Notes: generated by a model not told the origin, from the letters alone. Shown: positions 44,885 through 56,516, numbered from the stretch's first letter. The stretch: 64,000 nt of DNA from Bos javanicus (GCF_032452875.1 NC_083876.1:2418001-2482000); one strand, 5' to 3'. Numbers and translations are program-made.

Positions 44885-46026
44885 AAGCTGATTTAAAATT
44901 CAATATTCAAAAAATTAAGTTCATGGCATCTGGCCCCATCACTTCATGGCAAGTAGATGTAGAAAAAATGGAAACAGTGACAGACTTTATGTTCTTGGGC
45001 TCCAAAATCACCGTGGATGGTGACTGCAGCCATAAAATTAAAAGACACTTGCTCCTTGGAAGAAAAGCTATGAGAAGCTTGCTATTATTTTTCAGTCACT
45101 TAGTCATGTTTGACACTTTGTGATCCCATGGATTACAGCACACCGGGTTTCCCTGTCCTTCACCATCTCCTGGAGCTTGCTTAAACTCATGTCTATTGAG
45201 TCGGTGATTCCATCCAATCATCTCATCCTCTGTTGTCCCCTTCTCTTCCTCCCTTCAGTCTTTCCCAGCATCAAGGTCTTTTCCAATTAGTCATCTCTTC
45301 TCATCAGGTAGCCAAAGTATTGGAGCTTCAACTTAAGCATCAGTCCCTCCAAAGAATATTCAGGATTTATTTCCTTTAGAATTGCCTGGTTTTATCTCCT
45401 TCCGGTCCAAAGGACTGTCGAGAGTTGTCTCCAACATCACAGTTTAAAAGCATCAATTCTTCACTTCTCATCCTTCTTTATGGTCCAACTCTCACATGCA
45501 TACATGACTACTGGAAAAACCATAGCTAGACAGTACATTAAAAAGCAGAGACATCACTTTGCCTACAAAGGTTCTTATAGTCAAAGCTATGTTTTTTCCA
45601 GTAGGCATGTATGGATGTAAGATTTGGACCATTAAGAAGCCTGAGCACTGAATAATTAATGCTTTCAAACTGTAGTGCTGGAATACACTCTTGCAAGTTC
45701 CTTGAGCTGCAAGGAGATAAAATCAGTCAAATCTAAAGGATATCAACTCTGATTATTCTTTGGAATGACTGATGCTGAAGCTGAAGCTCTAATACTTTGG
45801 CTACCTGATGGTAAGAAACAACTCATTGGAAAAGATCCTGATGTTGGGCAAGATTGAGGGCAGGAGGAAAAAGGAGCAATAGAGGATGAGGTGTTTGGAT
45901 GCCATTACTTACTCAGTAGACATGGGTTTGAACAAATTCTGGGAGATAATGAAGGACAGGGAAGCCCCGTGGGCTGCAGTCCATGTGGTCACAAGTGTTG
46001 GACACTACAGAGTGACTGAACAACAT
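44885..46026 (+). mobile_element. BovB (sense), split by an antisense BovB
   Basis: Older sense BovB. 44885-45073 covers KLNIQKTK to GRKxM (a 66-codon remnant ITSWQVDVEKMETVTDFMFLGSKIT). It resumes at about 45533 (cagtacattaaaaagcagag) and runs to an eroded tail (gagtgactgaacaacat). If the antisense block at 45090-45530 is removed the element is nearly continuous. Confidence 0.88.
45086..45532 (-). mobile_element. BovB (antisense) inside the sense BovB
   Basis: Starts ttcagtcacttagtcatgtt and ends ggaaaaaccatagc. It covers the same 3' region as the right half of its host, so positions 45,090-45,520 and 45,590-46,010 form long inverted repeats about 70 bp apart. Confidence 0.88.
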
Positions 46027-46748
46027 ATTGAGTAGCGGGTTGGGTAGGAGATGAAAATAATTATTTTATTAATATAATTATGTACCAGCCACTCTTTCAT
46101 TTAGAGAATATACTAATCTTAAAATCAAACAACTCTGCCCCCCTCCCCCTCCGGTGGCTTGCTTTTCATACTAATTTCAAATCCTCTTTTTATTCTACAG
46201 CATTGGTTATCAGCCCATGTTTCTTATTTATTATTTGTTCTGTTTCATCTTTTTCATGCAGATATTCATGTATGCATGGTATTTGTCCATACAAAAGGTT
46301 ATTCATTCTCTTTAGATCTCCTCAGTGTCTACATGAAGTGGTGCTATTCAATCATTTTAGTGTCATTCACTTTTCCTTGGCAGGGCATCTCTAAGATTGA
46401 GTGACGGCAATGGTCTCATCCATCGGTTGACTTTCTGCTTAGTGTGGCATTATTGCTATAGTGATGATGTGGATGTGTTCATCTTTTTTTTTTTCTTTCT
46501 TGTTCTCTATATCAAGAAGAGATCTGCTGCACCAGAGAAAAACTGAGCAGCTGCACCTCAGAAAAATCCCCATTTCACTTCAGGTTTCTGTTGCAATAAA
46601 CTTTACACAAATCCTGAGCTTCCCAAATAGTAACTCTTTAATGCAGCTGACCTACAATGATGGAAGAGATTCTGGCCTCTAGCCCTCCCATACATCTAAA
46701 ATAGAACATATGATTAGTGCTTCTCCAGGATCATCACCATTATGCTGA
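46027..46748. other. Unassigned sequence
   Basis: Moderately complex (46,130-46,700) with an 11-T run near 46,485 and a caataaactttacac motif at about 46,592. Could hold an old LTR or DNA repeat. I cannot assign it and see no gene. Confidence 0.3.
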
Positions 46749-46775
46749 ACAGATTTTTATTTCTTTATTTTTATT

Positions 46776-46818
<43 letters not shown>

Positions 46819-46917
46819 CTTTACAATATTGTATTGGTTTTGCCATACATCAGCATGCATCTGCCACGGGTGTACATGTGTTCCCCATCCTGAACCCCCT
46901 CCCACCTCCCTCCCCAG
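46749..46917 (-). mobile_element. Ruminant L1 3' end (type B) with TA expansion
   Basis: Antisense L1 tip: T/A tail side containing a (TA)n run (about 46,780-46,814), then actttacaatattgtattgg, ttttgccatacatcagcatg, catctgccacgggtgtacat, ctgaaccccctcccacctcc. Type-B variants. Confidence 0.93.
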
Positions 46918-48116
46918 TAACTGTGTAGTTTTGTTTACTATTTATTTCTTCAACCTGATCCTTTCATAGTATATCCTGTTTGTGGTCCTGATATTTTAGG
47001 CAGGGGGTTGATACATTATTTCTTTGTTGCCAGGGCTGATGCAGTCTTCCCTTTTTTTTTTTTTTTTTAGTTTGTTGTTCACTTAAAAAGGACAGGAAAA
47101 TTAACTTAAATAATTATGATGAATTTGTCATCTTAGTATTTTCAGCCTGCTATGTAATTAGTAATTTCATGGAGATAAGCTTGGTTTCAGTTTTATGATG
47201 AATGTCAGGTATTTATTATATTAAAAGAGTGTTCATTATTTCTTCACATATGCTTAACAGTAAGGCATCCTACTTCCTATAAAGTGATTCAGAGGTTCTC
47301 TTTTGTAAATATTTTGTATAATGGCAACAATGATTTAATTTCCTTTATGGATGACTTCAAAAGAGAGTGAAAGTCAAGTTAACTAATCATAGTAGACTAG
47401 TTGTATAGTAGGTGCAATAGACAAAATTTTGAGAAATGTGGAAAGACTGGAAAATCGACCATATCAAGTTGCTGAAAGAGCAATTTGTCTTTCAGAAATT
47501 TCTTGTGCATAAATAATAATGTGTATGTTCTGTTTTGAATGCCAAGAATGCATAAGGTAACAATCAATATGTACTTATTCATTTTCCTACAAATAATAAA
47601 GTGTACACTTAATTTTGAGTAGTATATTGTTGTGCTTAATTTCTTCCAGATTTCCTAAAGATAATGTTTAAAATTGAATAAAGTTGAGTGTATAAACACT
47701 ATGTCTATGTCACATATAGTATTAAACTTCAAAACATCTAGTAATGTATTACTGTCAATGCAATTAGAAGACAAACTTGTGATTTAATGAAATTGTGTGG
47801 TTGGATCACATTTTCCAGTCATCCCAGGCATTTATGCTGTTACCCAGACGATCAACCTGGCTAAGGTCCTGTCCTTTGCAGCATTCCTGTTCTTCTCTCC
47901 CCATCAGATCTTATGTGTCTGCTCCATTTCCCTAGTAATTTATTCAGGGCCTGAAAAATTAATATAGTATTCTAAATAATGAATAAAATAAAATGTTTAT
48001 AACTTTCCCACATATTTTCACTTTAATAAAATTCATCAACATCTTCACTGAAAGGTGGGTGGGTTCATTTAAAGTAAGCCAGTCAATATGTCAATGTTTT
48101 TATACATAATGACTGT
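46918..48116. other. Long interval, nothing recognised
   Basis: About 1.2 kb with an 18-T run near 47,052. Mostly AT-rich; 47,810-47,950 is richer in C and looks single-copy but has no convincing frame. Confidence 0.35.
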
Positions 48117-49663
48117 CTCATTGTTCAGTCACTCAGTCATGTCTGACTCTTTGCGACCCCATGGACTGCAGCACACAAGGCTTCCCAGCTCTTCACTATT
48201 TCCTAGAATTTGGTCAAACTCATGTGCATTGAATTGGTCATCCTCAGTTGCCCTCTTCTTCTGCCCTTGATCTTGCCCAGAATCAGGGTCTTTGCTAATG
48301 AGTCAGCTCTTTGCATCAGGTAGACAAATTATAGGATCTTCAGTTTCAATATTAGTCCTTCCAATTAATAGTCAGATTTTATTTCCTTTATGATTGACTG
48401 GTTTCATCTTCTTGCTGTCCAAGGGACTTACAGGAGAGTTTTCTAGAAACAGAGTTCAAAAGCATCAATTATTTGGCATTCAGCCATTTTATGGTCCAAC
48501 TCACTTCTGTACATGACTACTGAAAAAACCAAAGCTTTGACTATATGGATTTTGTCAGCAAAGTAGTGTCTGTGCTTTTTAATATGCTGTCTAGATTTGT
48601 CACAGCTTTTCTTCCAAACAGCAAGTATCTTTTAATTTCATGACTTCAGTCACCATCCACAGTGATTTTGGAGCTCACATGAATAATTCCTGTCACTGTT
48701 TCCATTTTTCCCCATCTCTTTGCTATAAAGTGATGGGACAAGATACCCTGACCTTAGATTCTTAAGTTTTAAGCCAGCTTTTTCACTCTTCTCTTTCACC
48801 TTCATCAAGAGGCTCTCTAGCTCCTCTTTGCTTTCTGGCATTAAAGTTATATCATTTGCATGTCAAAGGTTTTTTATATTTCTGCCAGCAATCTTGATTC
48901 CAGATTCTAATTCACCCAGCTTGGCATTTCACATGATGTTCTTTGCATGTATGTTAAAGAAGCAGAATGACATCATACAGCCTTGACATAATCCTTTTCC
49001 AGTTTTGAACCATTGTTCCATGTCCAGTTCTAACTGCTGCTTCTTGATCTGAATACAGTTTTCTTAGAAGGCAGGAAAGGCGATCTGGTACTCTCATCTC
49101 TTTAAGAATTTTCCACAGTTTATTGTCATCCACACAATCGAAGGCTTTAACGCAGTCAATGGAGCAGAAATAGATGTTATTTCTGGAATTCTCTTGCTTT
49201 TTCTATGATCCAACAGGTGTTGGCAATTTGATCCCTGGTTCCTCGGCCTTTTCTAATACCAGCTTGTACATCTGGAACTTCTTGGTTCATGTACTGTTGA
49301 ACCTTAGCTTGAAGGATTTTGAGCATTACCTTATTAGCATGTGAGATGAGCACAATTTTGCAGTACTTCAACATTCTTTGTCATGCCCTTCTTTTGGATT
49401 GGAATGAAAACTCACCTTTTACAGTTCTGTGGCCATTCCTGAATCTTTCATATTTGCTGGTGTATTGGTTGCAGCACTTTCACTTTAATGACATCAGCTC
49501 TTAGGATTTGAAATAGCTTAGCTGGAATTCCATCACCTCTGATAGTTTTGTTCATAGAAATTCTTCCTGCAGCCCGCTTGACTTCCCACTCCAAGATTTC
49601 TGGCTTTAGGTAAGTGATAACAGCATCATGGCTATCCAAGGTCATTAAGAATTTTTTTTTTTT

Positions 49664-50370
49664 CTTAAAGCTCAACATTCAGAAAACGAAGATCATGGCA
49701 TCCGGTCCCACCACCTCATGGGAAATAGATGGGGAAACAGTGGAAACAATGTCAGACTTTATTTTTCTGGGCTCTAAAATCACTACGGATGGTGACTGCA
49801 GCCATGAAATTAAAAAAATGCTTACTCCTTGGAAGCAGTGTTATGACCAACCTAGATAGCATATTCAAAAGCAGAGACATTACTTTGCCAACAAAGGTCC
49901 ATCTAGTCAAGGCTATGGTTTTTCCTGTGGTCATGTATGGATGTGAGAGTTGGACTGTGAAGAAGGCTGAGTGCCAAAGAATTGATGCTTTTGAACTGTG
50001 GTGTTGGAGAAGACTTTTGAGAGTTCCTTGGACTGCAAGGAGATCCAACCAGTCCATTCTGAAGGAGATCAGCCCTGGGATTTCTCTGGAAGGAATGATG
50101 CTAGAGCTGAAACTCCAGTACTTTGGCCACCTCATGTGAAGACTTGACTCATTGGAAAAGACTCTGATGCTGGGAGGGATTGGGGGCAGGAGGAGAAGGG
50201 GACGACAGAGGATGAGATGGCTGGATGGCATCACTGACTTGATGGACGTGAGTCTGGGTGAACTCCGGGAGTTGGTGATGGACAGGGAGGCCTGGCGTGC
50301 TGCGATTAATGGGGTCACAAAGAGTTGGACATGACTGAGCGACTGATCTGATCTGATCTGATCTGATCTG
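49664..50370 (+). mobile_element. Young BovB inside old BovB, GATCT-type tail
   Basis: Sense BovB beginning taaagctcaacattcagaaa (LNIQKTK codons) and ending in five GATCT-type units (50345-50370). The old BovB continues on both sides with roughly 16 bases missing and no evident target duplication. Confidence 0.95.
49729..50139 (+). pseudogene. BovB C-terminal domain remnant (136 codons)
   Basis: Frame with LLLGSSVMTNLDSIFKSRDITLP, VMYGCESWTVKKAECQRIDAF, ELWCWRRLLRVPWTARRSNQ and FGHLM, stopped by TGA at 50137-50139 in place of the CGA codon. The same frame reopens at 50152 with GGIGGRRRRGRQRMRWLDGI. A one-base slip in the A-run near 49,815 separates it from the upstream TSWEIDGETVETMSDFIFLGSK. 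No catalytic motif is included. Confidence 0.87.
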
Positions 50371-51292
50371 TGCACTCTTGCCACTTCTTGATAATATATT
50401 CTTCTTCTGTTAGGTCCATATCATTTCTGTTCTTTATTTTGCCCATCTTTGCAAGAAATATTCCCTTGGTATCTCCAATTTTCTTGAAGAGATTTCTAGT
50501 AGTTCCCATTCTGTTTTTTACCTTGATTAAGTTCCATTGTCCATTAAAAAAGGCTTTCTTATCTCTCTTTGCTATTCTTTGGAACTCTGCATTCAGATGG
50601 GTAAACCTTTCCCTTTCTCCTTTGTTTTTCACTTCTCTTCTCTTTTTCAGCTGTATATAAGGCTCTTCATACAACTGTTTTCCCTTCTTGTATTTCTTCC
50701 CCTGGGGATGGTTTTGGACACTGCCGCTTGAACAGTTTTGAACCTCTGTCTATAGTTCTTCAGGTTCTTTATCAGATCTGATCCCTTTAATCTCCTTGTC
50801 ACTTGATTTAGGTCATATCTGGTTTAGTCATTTCCCCTACTTACTTCAAGTCTGAAATTTGGAATAAGGAGCTCATGACCTGAGCCACAGTCAGCTCCAG
50901 GTCTTGTTTCTGCTGAGTATATAGAAATTCTCCATCTTCACTTGCAAATAATATAATCAATCTGATTTCACTGTTTATCATCTGGTGATGTCCATGTGTA
51001 AAATCATCTCTTGTGTTGTTGCAAGCAGGTGTTTGCTATGACCAGTGTGTTCTCTTGGCAAAACTCTGTTAGACTTTTCCCTGATTCATTTTGTACTCCA
51101 AGGCCAAACTTGCCTGTAACTCCAGGTCTCTCCTGATTTCCTAATTTTGTATTCCAGTCACCTATGATGAAAAAAAAAAAAAAAAAGACATCTTTCTTGT
51201 GTTAGTTCTAGCTCTTGTAGATGTTCATAGAGCTATTCAACTTCTTCTTTGGCATTAGTGGTTGGGACATAGAATACAATTACTGTGATGTT

Positions 51293-51887
51293 CACAACAT
51301 CTGTGGAAAATTCTCCAAGAGATGGGAATACTAGACCACCTTATCTGCCTCCTGAGAAATCTGTATGCAGATCAAGAAGCAACAGATAGAACTGGATGTG
51401 GAGCAATGAACTGGTTCCAAATTGGGAAAGGAGTACGTCAAGGCTATGGTTTTTCCAGTAGTCATGTATGGATGTGAGAGTTGGACTATAAAGAAAGCTG
51501 AGCACTGAAAAATTTGTGCTTTTGAGCTGTGGTGTTTGAGAAGACTCTTGAGAGTCCCTTGGACTGAAAAAAGATCCAACCAGTCCATCCTAAAGGAGAT
51601 CAGTCCTGGGTGTTCATTGGAAGGGCTGATGTTGAAGCTGAAACTCCAATATTCTGGCCACCTGATGTGAAGAGCTGACGCATTTGAAAAGACTCTGATG
51701 CTGGGAAAGATTGATGGCAGGAGGAGAAGGGGATGACAGAGGATGAGATGGTTGGATGGTATCACAAACTCAATACACATGGGTTTGGGTAAACTCTGGG
51801 AGTTGGTGATGGAAGGAAGTCCTGGCGTATTGTGGTTCATGGGGTCACAAAGAGTCAGACACGACTGAGCGACTGAACTGAACTGAA
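51293..51887 (+). mobile_element. BovB with internal deletion
   Basis: Sense BovB. 51293-51445 encodes the WKIL..MGI..HLxCLLRNLYA region up to KGVRQG. The sequence then jumps, inside gtcaaggct (51437-51445), to the MVFPVVMYGCESW region and on to an ACTGA tail (gactgaactgaactgaa, to 51887). About 455 bp are missing by comparison with the copy at 12675. Confidence 0.93.
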
Positions 51888-52556
51888 AACTAAACATTCA
51901 AAAAGCCAAGATCATGGCATCAAGTCCAATCAGTTTATGGAAAGTAAATGGGGAAACAATGGAAACAGTGAGTTTATTTTCTTGGGGTCCAAAATCACTG
52001 TAGGTGGTGACTGCACCCATGGAATTAAAAGACACTTGCTCCTTGAAAGAAAAGCTATGACCAGCATAGACAGCATATCAAAAACAAGAGACATCACTTT
52101 GCCAACAAAGGTCTGTCTAGTCAAAGCTATGGTTTTTCCAGTAGTCATGTATGGGTGTGAGGGCTGGACTATAAAGAAAGCTGAGCACTAAAGAATTGAT
52201 GCTTTCGAACTGCGGTGTTGGATATGACTCTTGAGAGACCCTTGGACTGCAAGGAGATCCAACCAGTCCATCCTAATGGAAATCAGTCATGAATATTCAT
52301 TGGAAGGACTGATAGTGAAGCTGGAAGTCCAATACTTTGGCTACCTGATGTGAAGATTGGAAAAGACTCTGATGCTAGAAAGATGGAATGCAGGAGGAGA
52401 AGGGGACAACAGAGAATGAGATAGTTATATGACATCACCGACCCAATAGTCATGAGTTTGAGCAGTCTCCAGGTGTTTGTGCTTGACAGAGAAGCCTGGC
52501 ATGCTGCAGTCCATGGGGTCACAAATAGTTGGACACCATTGAGCAACTGAACTGAA
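51888..52556 (+). mobile_element. Second tandem BovB 3' fragment
   Basis: Sense BovB starting at the LNIQKTK region (taaacattcaaaaagccaag) immediately after the tail of the previous copy, ending gcaactgaactgaactg. The 84-codon remnant (51937-52191) reads FIFLGSKITVGGDCTHGIKRHLLLERKAMTS and VVMYGCEGWTIKKAEH. Target duplication ctgtgatgtt (51283-51292, 52557-52566) encloses both tandem copies. Confidence 0.92.
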
Positions 52557-52907
52557 CTGTGATGTTGGATAGTTTGCCTTGAAAATGAACCAAAAATTTC
52601 TGTTGCCTTTGAAATTGCACCCAAGTGTTGTATTTTGGTCTCTTTTTTTCACTATAAGGTTACTGCATTTCTTCTAAAGAATTCTTGCCCGCAGTAATAG
52701 ATATAGTGGTCATCTGAATTAATTCACCCATTGCCATCATTTGGGAGCAGTTTTTACACAAGGTATTATGTCCATTTTATTTGAAATAAACAGTTACACT
52801 AATATATATGACAATCTCAGTTTTTCCATTTTCATTTTATCTATAAAGCTATAAAAATCCAGTTTCACAATTTAGTATTCACATTTGGTGTCTTCTATTG
52901 ACATTGC

Positions 52908-53185
52908 TTGAGAAGGCAATGGCAAACCACTCCAGTACTCTTGCCTGGAAAATCCAATGGGCAGTGGAGCCTGGAAGGCTGCAGTCCATGGGATTGATAA
53001 GAGTCAGACATGACTGAGTGACTTCATTTTCACTTTTCACTTTCATGCATTGGAGAAGGAAATGGCAAGCCACTCCAGTGTTCTTGCCTGGAGAATTCCA
53101 GGGATGGGGGAGTCTGGTGGGCTTCCGTCTATGGGGTCGCACAGAGTCAGACATGACTGAAGTGACTTAGCAGGAGCAGTAGCAG
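52908..53185 (+). mobile_element. Bov-A2 SINE (dimer) with target duplication
   Basis: Two Bov-A monomers with the cacttttcactttcatgcat linker, ending aagtgacttagcaggagcag. Flanked by tattgacattgc (52896-52907) and tattgatattgc (53186-53197), 11 of 12 identical. Confidence 0.95.
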
Positions 53186-53197
53186 TATTGATATTGC

Positions 53198-54239
53198 AAT
53201 GACTGAAATATGGGCTCAAATTTATAACTCTAACTTTTACTTGGTTATTTTGTTCTATATTTAATATGCTACAAAGTACAATGTTAATTAATTCTAATTG
53301 TTTTTTGACTACTAATCATTTTATTACCCAGTTATAGCCCAATGTTATTAAGAAACAGGGTATTTCCAAGCTATTTGAAACTCTTTTAGAATCCTTACCT
53401 AATGATATTTTTCCATAATTTGTTCTAAAAAACCAATTCTCTTGAAATTTAGTATATCATTCCCAAATATTTCTTCACAGTTTAATCTATATAGTGTCTA
53501 TTTATGGTTTTGTGTTTTTTTTTTCTTAATTTTAAAGGCATATATGTTCTTTATTAACTTAAATTTTTGCTTTCGCTTTTTTTTTTTTTTTTTTTTGCCT
53601 TTGCTTTTTGGTAAACATCTCAAGATATATGAAACCATTGACATTTTGTATCTTTAAAAAAAGCTACTGCTTTTCAATGTATGTCAGAATGAATCTTGAT
53701 ACATTTTGACATTATGATATGTTAATATACTGGCATTAGCAAGGGAGACTGAGCTTTTATTGCAGCATATGTGACAATAATCTAGGGACTGAATGTCCAA
53801 TGACTAACTATAGTCTGCTAACAAAGGGTAGTATAAAATTCATTATTATAGTTCTACATCTCACAAAATTAGGCTGAAAAGATCTAAAGATAAAGAAGGG
53901 CTTTTGACCATGCTGGATAATAACATTAGAGATAGAAACATAGAATAGAGAAAATTAAAATTTGTGGATTTTCTTCTATGCAAAACACCATGTTTGAGAC
54001 CATATATGTGATGTTTTGACAAGACTGAGAATTAAGTACCACTCTTCTTAATTTAAGGCTTATGAAATTGATCTTCAGTGACGACCCTAAGTTGCTCAAG
54101 AACACATGGCTAAAAAGACAGGCTCCATTTTATATAAAAGGCAAAACTATACAACAACTGGAGATAATACAGGAAAAAAAAAAAAAAAAGGAAGAAGATG
54201 CAATCTTGAGTTTGATGATGAATTTTATTCACAACACCA
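53198..54239. other. AT-rich spacer, nothing recognised
   Basis: About 1 kb. Poly(T) runs near 53,515 and 53,577-53,597 and a poly(A) near 54,174-54,188. No family or frame recognised. Confidence 0.35.
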
Positions 54240-55118
54240 AACCACAATGAGGTACCATTTCACGCCAGTCAGAATGGCTGCGATCCAAACGTCTACAAGC
54301 AATAAATGCTGGAGAGGGTGTGGAGAAAAGGGAACCCTCTTACACTGTTGGTGGGAATGAAAACTAGTACAGCCACTATGAAGAACAGTGTGGAGATTCC
54401 TTAAAAAACTGGAAATAGAACTGCCTTATGATCCAGCAATCCCACTGCTGGGCATACACACTGAGGAAACTAGAAGGGAAAGAGACACGTGCACCCCAAT
54501 GTTCATCGCAGCACTGTTTATAATAGCCAGGACATGGAAGCAACCTAGATGTCCATCAGCAGATGAATGGATAAGAAAGCTGTGGTACATATACACAAGG
54601 AAGTATTACTCAGCCATTAAAAAGAATACATTTGGATCAGTTCTAATGAGGTGGATGAAACTGGAGCCTATTATACAGAGTGAAGTAAGCCAGAAAGAAA
54701 AACACCAATACAGTATACTAACGCATATGTATGTAATTTAGAAAGATGGTAACAATAACCCTGTATATGAGACAGCAAAAGAGACACTGATGTATAGAAC
54801 AGTCTTATGGATTCTGTGGGAGAGGGAGAGGGTGGGAAGATTTGGGAGAATGACATTGAAACATGTGTAATATCACGTATGAAACGAGTCACCAGTCCAG
54901 GTTCGATGCACGATACTGGATGCTTGGGGCTGGTGCACTGGGACGGCCCAGAGGGATGGTATGGGGAGGGAGGAGGGAAGAGGGTTCAGGATAGGGAACA
55001 CATGTATACCTGCAGTAGATTCATTTTAATATTTGGCAAAACCAATACAATATTGTAAAGTTTAAAAATAAAATAAAGTTAAAATAAATAAATAAATAAA
55101 AAAGTACAAAAGAAAAAA
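54240..55118 (+). mobile_element. Ruminant L1 3' end (type A)
   Basis: Sense, 5'-truncated at the ORF2 codons for TTMRYHFTPVRMAA. ORF2 end at 54741, then the type-A 3' UTR (gatactggatgcttggggct; gggaacacatgtatacctgc) and an (AATA)n/A-rich tail. A second L1 follows immediately. Confidence 0.95.
54241..54741 (+). pseudogene. L1 ORF2 C-terminal end with one premature stop
   Basis: Reading frame of the L1 ORF2p C-terminus: TTMRYHFTPVRMAAIQTSTSN, KCWRGCGEKGTLLHCWWE, then a TGA (54358-54360) where the sibling copy at 15,441 has TGC (Cys), then FLKKLEIELPYDPAIPLLGIHTEE, KQPRCPSADEWIRKLWYIYT, EPIIQSEVSQKEKHQYSILTH and the natural ORF2 stop at 54739-54741. Endonuclease and RT are missing. The cysteine-bearing motif (CWRGCGEKGTLLHCWWEC) is the known Cys-rich end of ORF2p; its last Cys is the mutated residue. 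Confidence 0.9.
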
Positions 55119-55895
55119 AAAAGTCTACAAGCAATAAATCCTGGAGAGGGTGTGGAGAAAAGGGAACCCTCTTACACTGTTGGTGGGAATTCAAACTAGT
55201 ACAGCCACTATGCAGAACAGTATGGAGATTCCTTAAAAACCTGGAAATAGAACTGCCATATGACCCAGCAATCCCACCGCTGGGCATACACACCGAGGAA
55301 ACCAGAACTGAAAGAGGCACATGTACCCCAATGTTCATCGCACCACTGTTTATAAAAGCCAGGACATGCAAGCAACCTAGATGTCCATCAGCAGATGAAT
55401 GGATAAGAAAGCTTTGGTACATATACATAATGGAATATTACTCAGCCATTGAAAATAATAAATTTCAATCAGTTCTAATGAGGTGGATGCAACTGGAGCC
55501 TATTATACAGAGTGAAGTAAGCCAGAAAGCAAAAAACACCAATACAGTATACTAACACATATATATGGAATTTAGAAAGATGGTAACGACAACCCTGTAT
55601 GTGAGACAGCAAAAGAGACACAGATGTATACGATAGTGTTTTGGACTCTGTGGGGGAAGGGGGGTGATTTGGGAGAATGGCATTAAAACATGTATAATAT
55701 CATATAAGAAATGAATCGCCAGTTCAGGTTCGATGCAGGATACAGGAAGCTTGGGGCTGGTACACTGGGATGACCCAGAGGGATGGTATGGGGAGGGAGG
55801 TGGGAGGTGGGTTCAAGATGGGGAACACGTGTACACCCGTGGCGGATACATGTTGATGTATGGCAAAACCAATACAATATTGTAAAGTAAAAACA
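55119..55895 (+). mobile_element. Ruminant L1 3' end (type B), stacked on the previous L1 tail
   Basis: Sense, truncated at aaaagtctacaagcaataaa, directly in the A-rich tail of the type-A L1. ORF2-end remnant 55331-55555 (MFIAPLFIKARTCKQPRCPS..., frameshifted in an A-run near 55,530). 3' UTR is type B (gatacaggaagcttggggct; gggaacacgtgtacacccgt; gatgtatggcaaaaccaata), tail (AAAAC)n. Confidence 0.95.
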
Positions 55896-56269
55896 AAACA
55901 AAACAAATAGATACAGACCAGATACTGAAAAATTGTGGGGAAAAAAAACATGGTGCACTAAAATGACCCTTGAACATAGATGGATTTAGGAAATACTTGT
56001 GAGTTTTATACAAAAAAAAAAAAAAAGAAGAAGAATGTCTTTGGAGAACTCTTCAAATCAACTCCACATCTATGTAAATTTAGTAGCCTTGGATCTTTTC
56101 TGAGTCTATAAATCAACTTTAGTTCAATAAAAATTACATCTGCAGAAGGCTGTGTATCAATTCCTAACTAAGCCTCAAGAAATCTTCTATGAGGTCTTTC
56201 TCTTACAATTGTTAGTTTCAGTGTGCTTTTAATAAATAAAACAATGAGATGAAAAAAAATAATAAAGTT
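55896..56269. other. Unassigned sequence
   Basis: No recognised family or frame. Confidence 0.35.
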
Positions 56270-56481
56270 GGAGTTCATTAAAACTAAAAATGTCTGCTTT
56301 GAAAAAGAATTCATCAAGAATATGAAAAGACAAAGCACTGATTGAGATACAATGCAAAATATATATCTGAGAAAGGATTTACTTCTAAAATGAGCAAAAA
56401 ACTCATTGAACAGCTCAATTTAAAAATGAGTTTTGGTACTTTATCAAAATATTGAGGAAATAATTAATAATGAAGATATAC

Positions 56482-56516
<35 letters not shown>

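Larger units (their letters stand above)
48117..52765 (-). mobile_element. Old BovB, nearly full length, broken by three later BovB copies
   Basis: Antisense pieces 48117-49663 (3' end, C-terminal, RT), 50371-51292 (linker, then endonuclease region) and 52557-52765 (endonuclease start) line up as one element. Junction words match across the gaps: ...gtcattaagaatttt | tgcactcttgccacttc..., and ...tactgtgatgtt | ggatagtttgccttg.... A 17-A run sits at 51,170-51,186. All frames are broken: fragments such as LFKKIGDTKGIFLAKMGKIKNRN near 50,450-50,550 and KILQAKVQQYMNQEVPDVQAG near 49,280 remain. Confidence 0.9.

Noticed and set aside
46742..46969. 75-codon frame with a YIYIYIYI run
   Set aside because: Translation of a TA microsatellite within an L1 tip; not coding. 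The same holds for 1247-1459 and 26276-26461.
50341..50370. Short tandem units resembling a repeat array
   Set aside because: Five GATCT units are the normal 3' tail of BovB; there are no spacers, so it is not a CRISPR or satellite.
51331..51897. 188-codon reverse-strand open frame
   Set aside because: It is the antisense of sense BovB copies (characteristic words such as HPLLLLPSI and GKTIALT are reverse-strand BovB). The same shadow occurs opposite most BovB C-terminal regions (for example 3896-4654, 20978-21499, 49752-50384).
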